A stretch of DNA of 64,000 bases from Pseudomonas entomophila. GTDB taxonomy: Bacteria > Pseudomonadota > Gammaproteobacteria > Pseudomonadales > Pseudomonadaceae. How positions within the stretch are numbered: position 1 is the first letter of the stretch; each line of letters begins with the position of its first letter. A program made the position numbers and the translations under genes. The notes below the pieces were generated by a model that had not been told where the DNA came from, did not search any database, and worked only from the letters and a program-made list of their open reading frames with translations. The stretch is from the NCBI RefSeq assembly GCF_029193575.1, contig NZ_JARGCS010000008.1:233098-297097 (forward strand), written 5' to 3'. This document shows, piece by piece, positions 44,966 through 54,072 of the stretch.

Positions 44966-45886
44966 ATGAGCCGCCATTTCGATGACCTGCAATTGGGCAG
45001 TCTGGAGCTGTTCTGCCTTGCTGCCGACACCGGCAGCTTCACCGCCGCCGCCACCGAGGCGGGGGTGACGCCCGCTGCCGTAAGCCGCTCGGTGGCGCGC
45101 CTGGAAGAGCGCTTGGGCGTGCGCCTGTTCGTGCGCACCACCCGGCAGATGCGCCTGAGCGAAGCGGGCCAGACCTATTACCAGCAATGTCGCCAAGCCC
45201 TCGGGCAGTTGGTCGAGGCAGAGCGCCAGGTGGCTGGCGGGCAGCTTGCGCCCAGCGGGCGCCTGCGCATCAGCGCGCCGACACCCTACGCCCACTATCG
45301 GCTGCTACCCTTGCTGCCGGCTTTTCGCCAGCGCTACCCCGAGGTGCAGGTGGACGTGCATGTCAGTAACCGCAACGTCGATTTCGCCGAGGAACCCTTC
45401 GACCTGGCCATCCGCGGCCGTGAACCGGCTGACTCGCGGCTGGTAGCCCGACGCCTGGAGGATGCCGAGCTGGTCGTGGTGGCCACCCCAGGCTACCTCG
45501 CCCGGGCCGGCACGCCGCAGGTGCCCGAAGACCTGCGCGGTCACGATTGCATCCAGTTCGAAGTGCCCAGCAGCGGGCGCCGGGCGCCGTGGAGCTTCAC
45601 CCGCGACGGAGAGCGCGTTGAAATAGACACCCACGGCAATTGGACCTGCCAGGGCGATTTCCTGGCCACCGCCACCTTGGCCCGGCACGGTGCCGGCCTG
45701 ATGCAGGCCTACCGCTTCACCGTGCAGGACGCCCTGGCCAGTGGCGAGTTGGTGGAGGTGCTGGCCGACTTCGGCGGCACCTCGCGGCCGTTCATGCTGA
45801 TCTACCCCCAGGCCCGGCACATGCCGCTGCGGGTGCGGGTGTTCATCGATTTCCTGGTGGGCCGCCAGGCCGTGCCGCTGGCCTGA
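44966..45886 (+). CDS. LysR-family transcriptional regulator
   Basis: A 306-residue CrgA-like LysR regulator with helix-turn-helix at about 20-75 (FTAAATEAGVTPAAVSRSVARLEE) and the ending VFIDFLVGRQAVPLA. Upstream lies the palindrome at 44914-44946 and the divergent SDR gene, its probable target. The overall sequence pattern is close to that of the LysR gene at 17424. Confidence 0.87.
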   Translation: MSRHFDDLQLGSLELFCLAADTGSFTAAATEAGVTPAAVSRSVARLEERLGVRLFVRTTRQMRLSEAGQTYYQQCRQALGQLVEAERQVAGGQLAPSGRLRISAPTPYAHYRLLPLLPAFRQRYPEVQVDVHVSNRNVDFAEEPFDLAIRGREPADSRLVARRLEDAELVVVATPGYLARAGTPQVPEDLRGHDCIQFEVPSSGRRAPWSFTRDGERVEIDTHGNWTCQGDFLATATLARHGAGLMQAYRFTVQDALASGELVEVLADFGGTSRPFMLIYPQARHMPLRVRVFIDFLVGRQAVPLA

Positions 45887-45902
45887 GACGCGCGTTTAGC
45901 CT

Positions 45903-46526
45903 TCAGAACCAGCGGTCGTTGCGTTTGCGCCCGCGGGTCAGCGCTGGAAGGATCAGCCCCGCGAGCAGGCCGGCGCCGGCGATGCTGCCGCCGTAGACCA
46001 TGTAGCGCATCATCACCTGCTTGTTCTCGTCGCCCAGGCGCGCCTGGGTGTCGCGCAGGGTCGACTGGGCCTGTTCGAGCTGTTCGTTGAGCGCCTTGTT
46101 GCGGGTTTGCAGGTCGTCGACCAGCGCCTTGCGTGAGTCGAGGGTTTCCTGCATGCCCTGCACGCGGGCCTTCCAACTGTCGTCGATGGTCTTGAGCTGG
46201 CCGGAGAGGTCCGCCACCTGGGCATCGAGCTGCGGCAGGCGCTCGTTCTGCCCGGGTACGCTCTGCAGGTCGCTGGTGAGGATCCACACCAGGTCGCCGT
46301 TCTGCCCGCGCACCTGGCTGTAGTTCCCTTGGCTGGTGACCAGCGCGACTTTCTGCCCGGACTTGACCGAGCCGACGATACGGTGCCCGTCGGTCGGGCC
46401 GCTGCGGACGTAGGTGCTGAGGCTGTCGCTGACCCAGCGCGCATCGCTGGCCGGTTCTTCGGCGTGGGCTGCGGTGGTGGTGCAGAGGAGGGCGGCGCAC
46501 AGGGCGGGTAGGCGGAAATCGGGCAT
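45903..46526 (-). CDS. SH3-domain membrane protein (TIGR04211-like)
   Basis: A 207-residue envelope protein: signal peptide (1-22), bacterial SH3 domain (about 30-95; WVSDSLSTYVRSGPT), a coiled coil (about 97-170; LDAQVADLSGQL onward) and a C-terminal helix (about 175-195) ending in basic residues. This matches the YgiM/TIGR04211 group. It may bind peptidoglycan while anchored in the inner membrane. Function unknown. Confidence 0.84.
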   Translation of the reverse strand: MPDFRLPALCAALLCTTTAAHAEEPASDARWVSDSLSTYVRSGPTDGHRIVGSVKSGQKVALVTSQGNYSQVRGQNGDLVWILTSDLQSVPGQNERLPQLDAQVADLSGQLKTIDDSWKARVQGMQETLDSRKALVDDLQTRNKALNEQLEQAQSTLRDTQARLGDENKQVMMRYMVYGGSIAGAGLLAGLILPALTRGRKRNDRWF

Positions 46527-46673
46527 GGTCGTCTTCGCTGAAACAGGACAATTGAAGGCCCGGTGACTGGGCCGGTGAGCCGGTCGGTGGATTGACCGTC
46601 AGCGAAAGACCGTTTTTTTGTAGGCAGGTTCACTGCCTAGGGTAGGAAATGTCTGCAAGATGTTGCTGTGGGG

Positions 46674-46760
46674 CAATCGCGGGGCCAGCCCGCTCCCGCA
46701 GGCACGGCGCTACCTTGGAGAGCGGCGCCGTGCCTGTGGAAGCGGGCTGGCCCCGCGATC
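46674..46760. repeat. REP pair (inverted, long arms)
   Basis: Left arm ATCGCGGGGCCAGCCCGCTC and its complement on the right, with inner GGCACGGCGC/GCGCCGTGCC arms, form one of the longest stems in the window, downstream of ppnN. Confidence 0.85.
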
Positions 46761-46784
46761 AGGCCGCCTAGCGGCCCCGTGTCG

Positions 46785-48158
46785 TTAACTCACCACCTGA
46801 TAACACGGCACATACGCCGCCCCACCCGGCAACTTCATGCGGTGCTGGTCGACGAACGCCTGCAGCAACCGCCCCAGCGGGTCGAGGATCGCGCTGTCGC
46901 CGTGAATCTGGTACGGCCCATGCTCCTCGATCAGGCGGATGCCCTTGTCCTTGACGTTGCCTGCGACGATCCCGGAAAACGCCCTGCGCAGGTTGGCGGC
47001 CAGCTCGTGGGGCGGCAACGTCTGGCGCAGGGCCAGGTTGGCCATGGCCTCGTGGGTGGGGTCGAACGGGCGCTGGAAGCTCTCTTCGATCTTCAGCAGC
47101 CAGTTGAAGTGGAACGCATCGTTACGCTCGCGGCGGAACTGCTTGACCGCCTTGAGCCCCTCGACCATGTGCCGTGCCACTTCGGCCGGGTCGTCGATGA
47201 TGATCTGGTAGTGACGGTGTGCCGCCTCGCCCAGGGTCGCGCCGACGAACGCGTGCAATTGTTGCAGGTACGGCTCGGCGCTGCGCGGGCCGGTGAGGAT
47301 GACCGGGAAGGGCAGGTCCTGGTTGTCCGGGTGCATGAGGATGCCGAGCAGGTACAGGAATTCCTCGGCGGTGCCAGCGCCGCCTGGGAAGATGATGATG
47401 CCGTGACCGACGCGCACGAAGGCTTCCAGGCGCTTCTCGATGTCCGGCAGGATCACCAGCTCGTTGACGATCGGGTTCGGTGCCTCGGCGGCGATGATGC
47501 CGGGCTCGGTCAAGCCCAGGTAGCGGCTGCCGTGCATGCGCTGCTTGGCATGGGCGATGGTGGCGCCCTTCATCGGGCCCTTCATCACACCCGGCCCGCA
47601 GCCGGTGCACACATCCAGCTTGCGCAGGCCCAGCTCGTGGCCGACCTTCTTGGTGTACTGGTATTCCTCGCTGCTGATCGAGTGGCCGCCCCAGCACACC
47701 ACCATCTTCGGCTCCACGCCAGGGCGCAGGGTGCGGGCGTTGCGCAGCAGGTGGAAGACGTAGTCGGTGATGCCCTGGGAGCTTTCCAGGTCGATGCGCT
47801 GGCTGGCCAGCTCGCTTTCGGTGTAGACGATGTCGCGCAGGGCGCTGAACAGCATTTCCCGGGTGCTGGCGATCATTTCGCCATCGACGAAGGCGTCGGC
47901 CGGGGCGTTGAGCAGTTCCAGGCGCACGCCACGGTCCTGCTGGTGGATGCGTACCTCGAAGTCGCGGTAGGCCTCGAGGATGGTCTTGGCGTTGTCGACA
48001 TGGGCGCCGGTATTGAGGATCGCCAGGGCGCACTGGCGGAAGAGGTTGTAGAGGCTGCCGGTACCGACTTCGCTCAGCTGCTGCACTTCACGCTGGGAGA
48101 GGGTTTCGAGGCTGCCCTTGGGGCTGACGGATGCGTCGATGACATTGCGTTGGAGCAT
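46785..48158 (-). CDS. ppnN: Nucleotide 5'-monophosphate nucleosidase (LOG family)
   Basis: A 457-residue PpnN/YgdH-type enzyme, full length. LOG-domain motifs are VCTGCGPGVMKGPMKGA and FPGGAGTAEEFLYLL, flanked by the N- and C-terminal extensions that distinguish PpnN from short LOG proteins. It cleaves purine and pyrimidine monophosphates to base plus ribose 5-phosphate; in E. coli it is stimulated by (p)ppGpp. Confidence 0.92.
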   Translation of the reverse strand: MLQRNVIDASVSPKGSLETLSQREVQQLSEVGTGSLYNLFRQCALAILNTGAHVDNAKTILEAYRDFEVRIHQQDRGVRLELLNAPADAFVDGEMIASTREMLFSALRDIVYTESELASQRIDLESSQGITDYVFHLLRNARTLRPGVEPKMVVCWGGHSISSEEYQYTKKVGHELGLRKLDVCTGCGPGVMKGPMKGATIAHAKQRMHGSRYLGLTEPGIIAAEAPNPIVNELVILPDIEKRLEAFVRVGHGIIIFPGGAGTAEEFLYLLGILMHPDNQDLPFPVILTGPRSAEPYLQQLHAFVGATLGEAAHRHYQIIIDDPAEVARHMVEGLKAVKQFRRERNDAFHFNWLLKIEESFQRPFDPTHEAMANLALRQTLPPHELAANLRRAFSGIVAGNVKDKGIRLIEEHGPYQIHGDSAILDPLGRLLQAFVDQHRMKLPGGAAYVPCYQVVS

Positions 48159-48257
48159 CTAAGTCTTTCCTGTGCGGGTAAAACATCCTTCTTTGACAAC
48201 ACCATACCGTCAAAATGGCGTGGCAACGAGCGTCGAAGAGAAATGTTTCGCCAGCTC

Positions 48258-48356
48258 CGGCCCTGTCGCGGGGCAGGCCCGCGCCCACAGGCACCCCGCA
48301 TGATTTGAGTACTGCGGGGTGCCTGTGAGCGCGGGCCTGCCCCGCGACCGGTCCCA
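48258..48356. repeat. REP pair (inverted)
   Basis: GGCCCTGTCGCGGGGCAGGCC and GGCCTGCCCCGCGACCGG arms, with inner AGGCACCCCGCA/TGCGGGGTGCCT arms, between the divergent ppnN and 48400 genes. Confidence 0.85.
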
Positions 48357-48399
48357 TAGATGTCTTTCACCCGCCACGGAAACCGCTATTCTTGGCCCC

Positions 48400-48801
48400 A
48401 TGAGCAGCCCACCTCCCCAGCGCCACCCATGCCCCCCGGGCGCCTGCGATTGCGGACGCGAACAGCTGGCCGACGCGTCGCCGGTCGCCCAGCGCATCCT
48501 GCTGCTCACCCGGCAGGAAGAAAAACGCCTGCTCGAACGCCTGGAAAACCTGCGCGACCTGGAAGACCTGCAACGCTTGCAATCACGGCTCTACGAACAA
48601 CTGGGCATCCGCGTGCACATCACACCCGGCTACAACGAAGTGCGCACCATGCGCGGCATCGTCATCGAGCTGGAGCAGCAGACCGGCCTGTGCCGCAAGA
48701 CCCGCCAGTCGATCCCGGCAGCCATCCGCCGTGGGCTGGAGCGCAACCCGCAGGTGGCGTTCCGCCTCCTCGATGCCCACGACCTGCTGCGCGACGCCTG
48801 A
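48400..48801 (+). CDS. Conserved hypothetical protein with N-terminal CDC motif
   Basis: A 133-residue protein. Residues 10-18 contain C-PPGA-C-D-C, a compact cysteine cluster that could bind metal. The rest is helical with heptad-like Leu/Arg/Glu (RLLERLENLRDLEDLQRL) and a basic region RKTRQSIPAAIRRGLERNP. No family recognised. It is convergent with a LysE gene, 3 bases away. Confidence 0.7.
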   Translation: MSSPPPQRHPCPPGACDCGREQLADASPVAQRILLLTRQEEKRLLERLENLRDLEDLQRLQSRLYEQLGIRVHITPGYNEVRTMRGIVIELEQQTGLCRKTRQSIPAAIRRGLERNPQVAFRLLDAHDLLRDA

Positions 48802-48804
48802 GCC

Positions 48805-49422
48805 TCAGCGCATCGCCGCCAGCTTGATGCCAAAGCCCACCAGGCAGGCCCCGGCCACGCGCTCCAGGAGGTTGGTGATGCGCGGGTTGGCGCGCATGCG
48901 CTCGGCCAGGCGGTGGGTCAGCAGCACCGCGATCAAGCCATAGAGGAAGGTCAGCGCCGCCACGGTGAAGGCCATGAAGGCGAAGGTGACCATGCCCTGG
49001 TGGTTGACCGGGTCGATGAACAGCGGGAAGAACGCCATGTAGAACATGATCGCCTTGGGGTTGAGCAGGGTGATCATCATCGTCTGGCGCAGGTAGTGGC
49101 CGCTGTCCATGCGGCTTTCGCGCGGCGCAGCGCCTGGCTTGCTCAGCACCATGCGCAGGCCCAGCCAGGCCAGGTAGGCCGCACCGGCCCACTGCACCAC
49201 GTGGAAGGCCGCCGGGTAGGCCGCCAGCAGGGTCGCCACGCCGGCCACCGCCAGCCACATCAGCACCTGGTCGCCGAGGATCACCCCCAGCGTTGCCGCC
49301 AGCCCGCCCTTGATACCGCCCTTGCCGGTGGCGGTGATCAGCGCGAAGTTGCCGGGGCCGGGGATCGCCAGCAGGACGATGAAGGCGATGACGAAGGCGC
49401 CGTAGTCGGTTACACCGAGCAT
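48805..49422 (-). CDS. LysE/RhtB-family amino-acid exporter
   Basis: A 205-residue exporter with six predicted helices. Signatures are [19 protein letters not shown] near the N-terminus and [19 protein letters not shown]. Substrate unknown. It is divergent from the pyoverdine-type promoter at 49505; no direct functional link. Confidence 0.87.
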   Translation of the reverse strand: MLGVTDYGAFVIAFIVLLAIPGPGNFALITATGKGGIKGGLAATLGVILGDQVLMWLAVAGVATLLAAYPAAFHVVQWAGAAYLAWLGLRMVLSKPGAAPRESRMDSGHYLRQTMMITLLNPKAIMFYMAFFPLFIDPVNHQGMVTFAFMAFTVAALTFLYGLIAVLLTHRLAERMRANPRITNLLERVAGACLVGFGIKLAAMR

Positions 49423-49504
49423 GGGGAGGTCTCCTGGGGAAGTGTGTCTGGATATATGCCAGCTTCCGGGGCACTTGCAAAGCAGGATTCAGCGCGCCCG
49501 ACCC

Positions 49505-49528
49505 TAAATCTCTTGCTACCCGCTTCGT
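49505..49528 (+). promoter_or_regulatory. PvdS-type (iron-starvation) promoter
   Basis: TAAAT (49505-49509), exactly 16 bases, then CGT (49526-49528), preceded by CC. This is the textbook promoter of the extracytoplasmic sigma factor PvdS. It lies 61 bases before the mbtH-like gene and implies induction under low iron. Confidence 0.8.
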
Positions 49529-49589
49529 TTCCCTCAAAGCCCCCCTGCGTCCTGACGCACCGGCCCCTCATCACCCAAGGAGACAGGCA

Positions 49590-49811
49590 ATGACTTCCGT
49601 ATTCGACCGCGACGACATCGTGTTCCAGGTAGTGGTCAACCACGAAGAGCAATATTCCATCTGGCCCGACTACAAGGCGATCCCCAACGGCTGGCGCACC
49701 GTGGGCAAGAGTGGCCTGAAGAAGGACTGCCTGGCCTACATCGACGAAGTCTGGACCGACATGCGCCCGCTGAGCCTGCGCCAGAAAATGGCCGAAGCCG
49801 CCGCGCAGTGA
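49590..49811 (+). CDS. MbtH-like protein
   Basis: A 73-residue protein with the MbtH core: [19 protein letters not shown], the cysteine in CLAYIDEVW, and [10 protein letters not shown]. MbtH proteins bind and activate NRPS adenylation domains; here it should serve pyoverdine synthetases. AAGGAG precedes the ATG at normal spacing. It overlaps the thioesterase gene by 4 bases and is driven by the PvdS promoter just upstream. Confidence 0.93.
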   Translation: MTSVFDRDDIVFQVVVNHEEQYSIWPDYKAIPNGWRTVGKSGLKKDCLAYIDEVWTDMRPLSLRQKMAEAAAQ

Positions 49812-50527
49812 CCACCCTGAACCTGCTGTGCCTGCCGTATTCGGGGGCCAGCGCCATGGTCTACAGCCGCTGGCGGCGCAAGCTGCCGGCTTGGCTGCAG
49901 GTGCGCCCGGTGGAGTTGCCTGGCCGTGGCGCGCGCCTGGGCGAGGCGTTGCAGACCGACATGCAGGCCCTGGCCCGGCAACTGGCCGCCGAACAGCGCC
50001 TGGCAGCCAGCACGCCCTATGCGCTGCTCGGCCACAGCCTCGGCGCGCTGCTGGCCTTCGAGCTGGCCCATGAGCTGCAGGCCCTCGGCTGCCCGCCGCC
50101 GGTGGCGCTGTTCGCCTGTGGCACGGCGGCGCCGACCCGGCGGGAAGACTACGACGGCAAGAACTGGCGCGAAGCGAAGACCGATGCCGAGCTGATCGAC
50201 GAGCTGCGCGAGCTGCAAGGCACCCCCGAGGAAGTGTTGGCCAACCAGGAGCTGATGAGCCTGACCCTGCCGGTGCTGCGTGCCGATTTTCTGCTCTGCG
50301 GCCACTACGCCTACCGCCAGCGCCCGCCGTTGCGCTGCCCGCTGCACGTGCTCGGTGGCGAAAGCGACCGCGCCAGCGAGGAGCAATTGCTGGCCTGGGG
50401 CAAGGAGACCGTCGGCGAGTTCTCCCAGCGCCTGTTCCCCGGTGGCCACTTCTTCATTCACGAGCAGGAAGACCGGGTGCTCGGCGCGCTCGTGGCGTCG
50501 CTGCAGCCGCTTCGCCTGACCGCCTGA
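49808..50527 (+). CDS. Type II thioesterase for pyoverdine NRPS
   Basis: A 239-residue alpha/beta hydrolase with the nucleophile S77 in GHSLGAL, oxyanion loop PYSGAS, and catalytic H214 in GGHFF. Type II thioesterases release misprimed residues from NRPS carrier domains. It starts with GTG overlapping the mbtH stop. By position it resembles the P. aeruginosa gene PA2411 (next to fpvF) more than pvdG. Confidence 0.88.
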   Translation: MTTLNLLCLPYSGASAMVYSRWRRKLPAWLQVRPVELPGRGARLGEALQTDMQALARQLAAEQRLAASTPYALLGHSLGALLAFELAHELQALGCPPPVALFACGTAAPTRREDYDGKNWREAKTDAELIDELRELQGTPEEVLANQELMSLTLPVLRADFLLCGHYAYRQRPPLRCPLHVLGGESDRASEEQLLAWGKETVGEFSQRLFPGGHFFIHEQEDRVLGALVASLQPLRLTA

Positions 50528-50586
50528 TTGACGCGCTGCCCGGCCTGGGGGAGGCTTGAGGCTTTCCCCAGGACAAGGCCATCCCC

Positions 50587-51138
50587 ATGCTGATCGATCC
50601 CCGCGAGGCCACGCTGCTGGTCGTCGACATCCAGGAAAAACTCATTGGCGCCATGAGCGACCCTGAAGGCACCCGCGCGCGTGCGCGCTGGCTGCTGGCC
50701 GCCACCGCCGAGCTGGAGGTGCCCACGGTGATCTCCGAGCAATACCCCAAGGGCCTCGGCGCAACCCTGCCCGAGCTGCTGGCCGCGGCGCCCGCCGCCC
50801 AGGTGGTGGAAAAACTGCACTTCTCCTGCGTCGCCGCCGAGTGCCTGCCGGCCAGCCTGTTGCAGCGCCGACAGGTGATCGTCTGCGGTATGGAAACCCA
50901 CGTCTGCGTGCTGCAGACGGTGCTCGGCCTGTTGGCCCTGGGCAAGCAGGTGTTCGTGGTCGAAGACGCCTGCGACAGCCGCACCCTGGCCAGCAAGGCG
51001 GCGGGTCTTGCGCGCATGCGCGATGCCGGGGCGCAGTTGGTCACCCGCGAGATGGTGCTGTTCGAGCTGCTGGGCAGCGCCAGCCACCCGTTGTTCCGGC
51101 ACGTCAGCAAGACCTACCTGGTCGGTGAGCGGCCCTGA
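50587..51138 (+). CDS. Isochorismatase-like cysteine hydrolase
   Basis: A 183-residue hydrolase with the Asp-Lys-Cys triad D14 (VVDIQEK), K76 (VVEKLHFSC) and C107 (GMETHVCVLQT). This is the YcaC/nicotinamidase-like group. It is probably co-directional with the thioesterase but 59 bases away. The substrate (an amide or isochorismate-like ether) is not evident; no role in pyoverdine synthesis is known. Confidence 0.85.
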   Translation: MLIDPREATLLVVDIQEKLIGAMSDPEGTRARARWLLAATAELEVPTVISEQYPKGLGATLPELLAAAPAAQVVEKLHFSCVAAECLPASLLQRRQVIVCGMETHVCVLQTVLGLLALGKQVFVVEDACDSRTLASKAAGLARMRDAGAQLVTREMVLFELLGSASHPLFRHVSKTYLVGERP

Positions 51139-51149
51139 ACGGGCGGCTG

Positions 51150-52217
51150 TTGGCGAGCGGTCTGGTCGTCCTCGCGCTGCTCCAGGGCTGCGCCGGGCGC
51201 ATCGAGGAGGCGCCGGAGGCCGACCCGGCCAAGGTCCGCGCGCAGTTGCTGCGCCTGCTGCCGACCTCGGTGAAGGACCGCGAAGGCTGGGCGCGGGACA
51301 TCCAGGTGGCGTTCGAGGCCCAGCGCATCGCGCCGAGCAAGAGCAACCTGTGCGCGGTGTTGGCCGTCACCGAGCAGGAGTCGACCTTCACCGCCGACCC
51401 GCAGGTGCCCAACCTCGGGCGCATCGCCCGGGAGGAAATCGACCGCCGCGCCGCGCGCCTGCACATTCCCAGGCTGTTGGTCGATGGCGCCCTGGCGACG
51501 CCCTCGGCCAACGGCCAGACCTACCAGCAACGGCTGCTGGCCGTGCGCAGCGAGAAGCAGCTGAGCGCGCTGTTCGACGACTTCATCGCGGGGTTGCCGT
51601 TGGGCGACAAGCTGCTGGGCGGGCTGAACCCGGTGCACACCGGCGGGCCGATGCAGGTCAGCATCGACTTCGCCGAGCGGCATGCCAAGGACTACCCCTA
51701 CACCCGGCAGGGCACGGTGCGCCAGGAGGTGTTCAGCCGCCGCGGCGGGATGTACTTCGGCATCGCTCACCTGCTGGGCTACCCGACTCACTACGAGCGG
51801 CCGCTGTACCGCTTCGCTGACTTCAACGCCGGTTGGTACGCCAGCCGCAATGCTGCGTTTCAGGCGGCGCTAAGCCGGGTGACCGGGGCGAAATTGGCGC
51901 TGGATGGTGACTTGGTGGCGCCGGGGGCGATCATGCCGGGCAATACCGAGCAGGCGGCGCGCATGTTGGGCCGGCAGTTGGGGCTGCGCAACCCGCAGAT
52001 CCGCAGCCAGTTGGAGCAGGAGAACAGCCTGGCGCTGGAGGATACCGAGCTGTACCGCGGGGTGTTCGCCCTGGCCGAGGCCAAGGCCGGTAAGCCGTTG
52101 CCACGGGCGGTGTTGCCGGGGATCGAACTGAAGAGCCCGAAGATCACCCGCAAGCTGACCACGGCGTGGTTCGCGGGGCGGGTGGATGAACGCTACCAGC
52201 GGTGCATGAAGCGCTGA
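51150..52217 (+). CDS. DUF1615 lipoprotein
   Basis: A protein of about 355 residues with a lipobox LLQGC-AG near the N-terminus. The DUF1615 body follows, with SNLCAVLAVTEQESTF, GGPMQVSIDFAE and SRRGGMYFGIAHLLGYPTHYERPLYRFADFNAGWYASRNAAFQ, which recalls lytic-transglycosylase-like folds. The signal peptide is short if translation starts at TTG 51150. An in-frame CTG at 51135, overlapping the previous stop as CTGA, would add NGRL and give a normal positively charged n-region. It is an outer-membrane lipoprotein of unknown function. Confidence 0.78.
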   Translation: MASGLVVLALLQGCAGRIEEAPEADPAKVRAQLLRLLPTSVKDREGWARDIQVAFEAQRIAPSKSNLCAVLAVTEQESTFTADPQVPNLGRIAREEIDRRAARLHIPRLLVDGALATPSANGQTYQQRLLAVRSEKQLSALFDDFIAGLPLGDKLLGGLNPVHTGGPMQVSIDFAERHAKDYPYTRQGTVRQEVFSRRGGMYFGIAHLLGYPTHYERPLYRFADFNAGWYASRNAAFQAALSRVTGAKLALDGDLVAPGAIMPGNTEQAARMLGRQLGLRNPQIRSQLEQENSLALEDTELYRGVFALAEAKAGKPLPRAVLPGIELKSPKITRKLTTAWFAGRVDERYQRCMKR

Positions 52218-52240
52218 ACGCCGCTCCATGAACGGTGTGG

Positions 52241-52270
52241 TTCCTGTCGGGCCTTGCCCCGCGATGGCCT
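52241..52270. repeat. Single REP element
   Basis: CCTGTCGGGCCTTGCCCCGCGATGG lies between convergent DUF1615 and fpvF genes. Confidence 0.65.
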
Positions 52271-52282
52271 CTACGTCGCTCG

Positions 52283-53176
52283 TCAGCCTTGCTGCAGCGC
52301 CGCCACCACCTGGTCGACACTGGCCTTCAGCCCCGCCACGGTATCTTCTGGGTCACTGTCGATCACCACCAGCTTCGCCCCTGCGGCCTCGATCACCTTG
52401 ACCACCTCGGCCTCCGGCTGGCGATGGTGCAATACCAGCGCCACGTCCTGCGCCTTGAGGTTCTCGCCCAGCGCCTTGAGCGCCGCCTCGTCCCATTTGT
52501 CGCCGGCGGGCAACGGCTGCGCCACCACATCCAGGTTCAGCCCGCTGGCCAGGTAGCCCAGGCGCTCCGACAGGCTCACCACGCTCAGGTTGTCCGCCGT
52601 CGCCAGGCGCGTCTGGCTGCTGGAGGTCAGCGCCAGCAGCTCGCGCTTGAGCCCGGCCAGGTTGGCCTGGATCTTCGCCTTGTCGCCCGGCGACAGGCGC
52701 TCCAGGTCATTGGCCACCACATCGGCCATGCGCCCGAGGTTGATCGGGTTGAGCCACGGGTAGGCGGCGAATGCGTCGTCGCCGTTTACCGCGATGCCTG
52801 GCAACGCACCGTCTACCGGGTGCGCGGCGTCGATCTCGACGATGCGGATGTTGCTGCGCCGGGCCGTTGGGTAGAGCGGGTCGTCGCGCCAGATCGAGCG
52901 CACGCCGATCACCGCATCGGCCTGCTGCGCCGCCGTGTGCAGGCTCTCGCCGCCACGCCCGGAGAAGTACGACGGCTGGCGCGTGGCCGGCAGGTTGGCC
53001 GGGGCGGCGCGCTTGAGCTGCACCGAGGTGCCGTCGAGCAGCGCCTGCGCCAGGCTGTGGGTCACGGGCAAGGTGGTGAGCACCTCGGGCGCGGCGGCGG
53101 GTTGCGCGGCTTGGGCGAAGGCGGGCAGGGCGGCCAAGGCCAGGGCCAGGCACAGGGGCTTGAGGTTCAGGGTCAT
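52283..53176 (-). CDS. fpvF: Ferripyoverdine uptake: second periplasmic binding protein
   Basis: A 297-residue exported protein of the ZnuA/TroA-like cluster A-I fold. The signal peptide ends in AQAA. FpvF of P. aeruginosa binds FpvC and pyoverdine in the periplasm during iron release. The family assignment follows from the fold, the lack of ZnuA His-rich loop, and the complete fpvGHJKCDEF order here. It overlaps fpvE by 4 bases and is last in the operon. Confidence 0.84.
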   Translation of the reverse strand: MTLNLKPLCLALALAALPAFAQAAQPAAAPEVLTTLPVTHSLAQALLDGTSVQLKRAAPANLPATRQPSYFSGRGGESLHTAAQQADAVIGVRSIWRDDPLYPTARRSNIRIVEIDAAHPVDGALPGIAVNGDDAFAAYPWLNPINLGRMADVVANDLERLSPGDKAKIQANLAGLKRELLALTSSSQTRLATADNLSVVSLSERLGYLASGLNLDVVAQPLPAGDKWDEAALKALGENLKAQDVALVLHHRQPEAEVVKVIEAAGAKLVVIDSDPEDTVAGLKASVDQVVAALQQG

Positions 53177-54072
53177 GCCGGGTTTCCTTGCAGGCGGGGG
53201 ACGAGGGCGCGGGCCAGGGCGGCGAGGGCGAAGCAGAAACCGGCGACCAGGATGATCGCCGCGCCCGACGGCACCGGCAGGTCGAAGACGATCGGCAACA
53301 GGATGCCGAGCAAGGTGCTCAGGGTGGCGATCAGCACCGAGATGAAGAAAAAGCCCTTCAGCGACTGGCTGACCAACCGCGCGGCCGCAGCCGGGATCAC
53401 TAGCAGCGCACCGACCAGGATCGCCCCGATCACCTTCACCGAGGCCACGGTCACCAGGGTGACCAGCACCACGAACAGGTAGTCCAGGGTTTTCACCGCC
53501 ACCCCGCGCACCGCCGCCAGTTGCGGGTTGAAACTGGCCAGGATGATGCGGTTGTACAGCGGCAACGCCAGGGCCAGCACCAGGATCGCCACCACGCCCA
53601 GCACCACCAGGTCGTGGGCGCTGACGGTCAGCACCGAGCCGAACAGCACGTTCTCCAGGATATGCACGTTGATCTTGCCGGCCAGCATCAGCAGCAGGCT
53701 CGCCCCCAGGGCCAGGGACACCGAGAGGAACACGCCGATCAGGGTGTCTGGCGAAAGCCCGGTGCGGTTGCGCAGGAAGTTCAACAGGATGCCGAACAGC
53801 AGGCAGTAGCCGAACAGGCTGCCATACGGCCCGGTGTAGGGCTCGCCGAGCAGGATGCCGATGGCCACGCCGGTCAGCGCCGCATGGCCCACGGCCTCGG
53901 AGAAGAAGGCGAAGCGCTTGACCACCACCAGGGTGCCCAGGCCGCCCAGCACCGGGCCGATCATCAGGCCGGCGAGCAGGGCGTTGATCACGAAACCGTA
54001 GGCCAGCGCCTCCGGCAGGTAGCCAGCCGTGGCCCAGTCCTGGACCAGCTGGCGGAAAGCTTCATAGCTCAT
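53173..54072 (-). CDS. fpvE: Ferripyoverdine iron ABC transporter permease
   Basis: A 299-residue ZnuB/TroC-like permease with eight or more predicted helices and ABC-3 family motifs (VVVKRFAFFSEAVGHAALTGVAIG, VSLALGASLLLM). It carries iron across the inner membrane after release from pyoverdine. ATG 54072 overlaps the fpvD stop by one base. Confidence 0.88.
   Translation of the reverse strand: MSYEAFRQLVQDWATAGYLPEALAYGFVINALLAGLMIGPVLGGLGTLVVVKRFAFFSEAVGHAALTGVAIGILLGEPYTGPYGSLFGYCLLFGILLNFLRNRTGLSPDTLIGVFLSVSLALGASLLLMLAGKINVHILENVLFGSVLTVSAHDLVVLGVVAILVLALALPLYNRIILASFNPQLAAVRGVAVKTLDYLFVVLVTLVTVASVKVIGAILVGALLVIPAAAARLVSQSLKGFFFISVLIATLSTLLGILLPIVFDLPVPSGAAIILVAGFCFALAALARALVPRLQGNPA

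Noticed and set aside
46620..46639. Hairpin TAGGCAG/CTGCCTA near a T-run as terminator of ppnN
   Set aside because: The T-run lies on the wrong side for a minus-strand terminator; the REP pair at 46674 is the better candidate.
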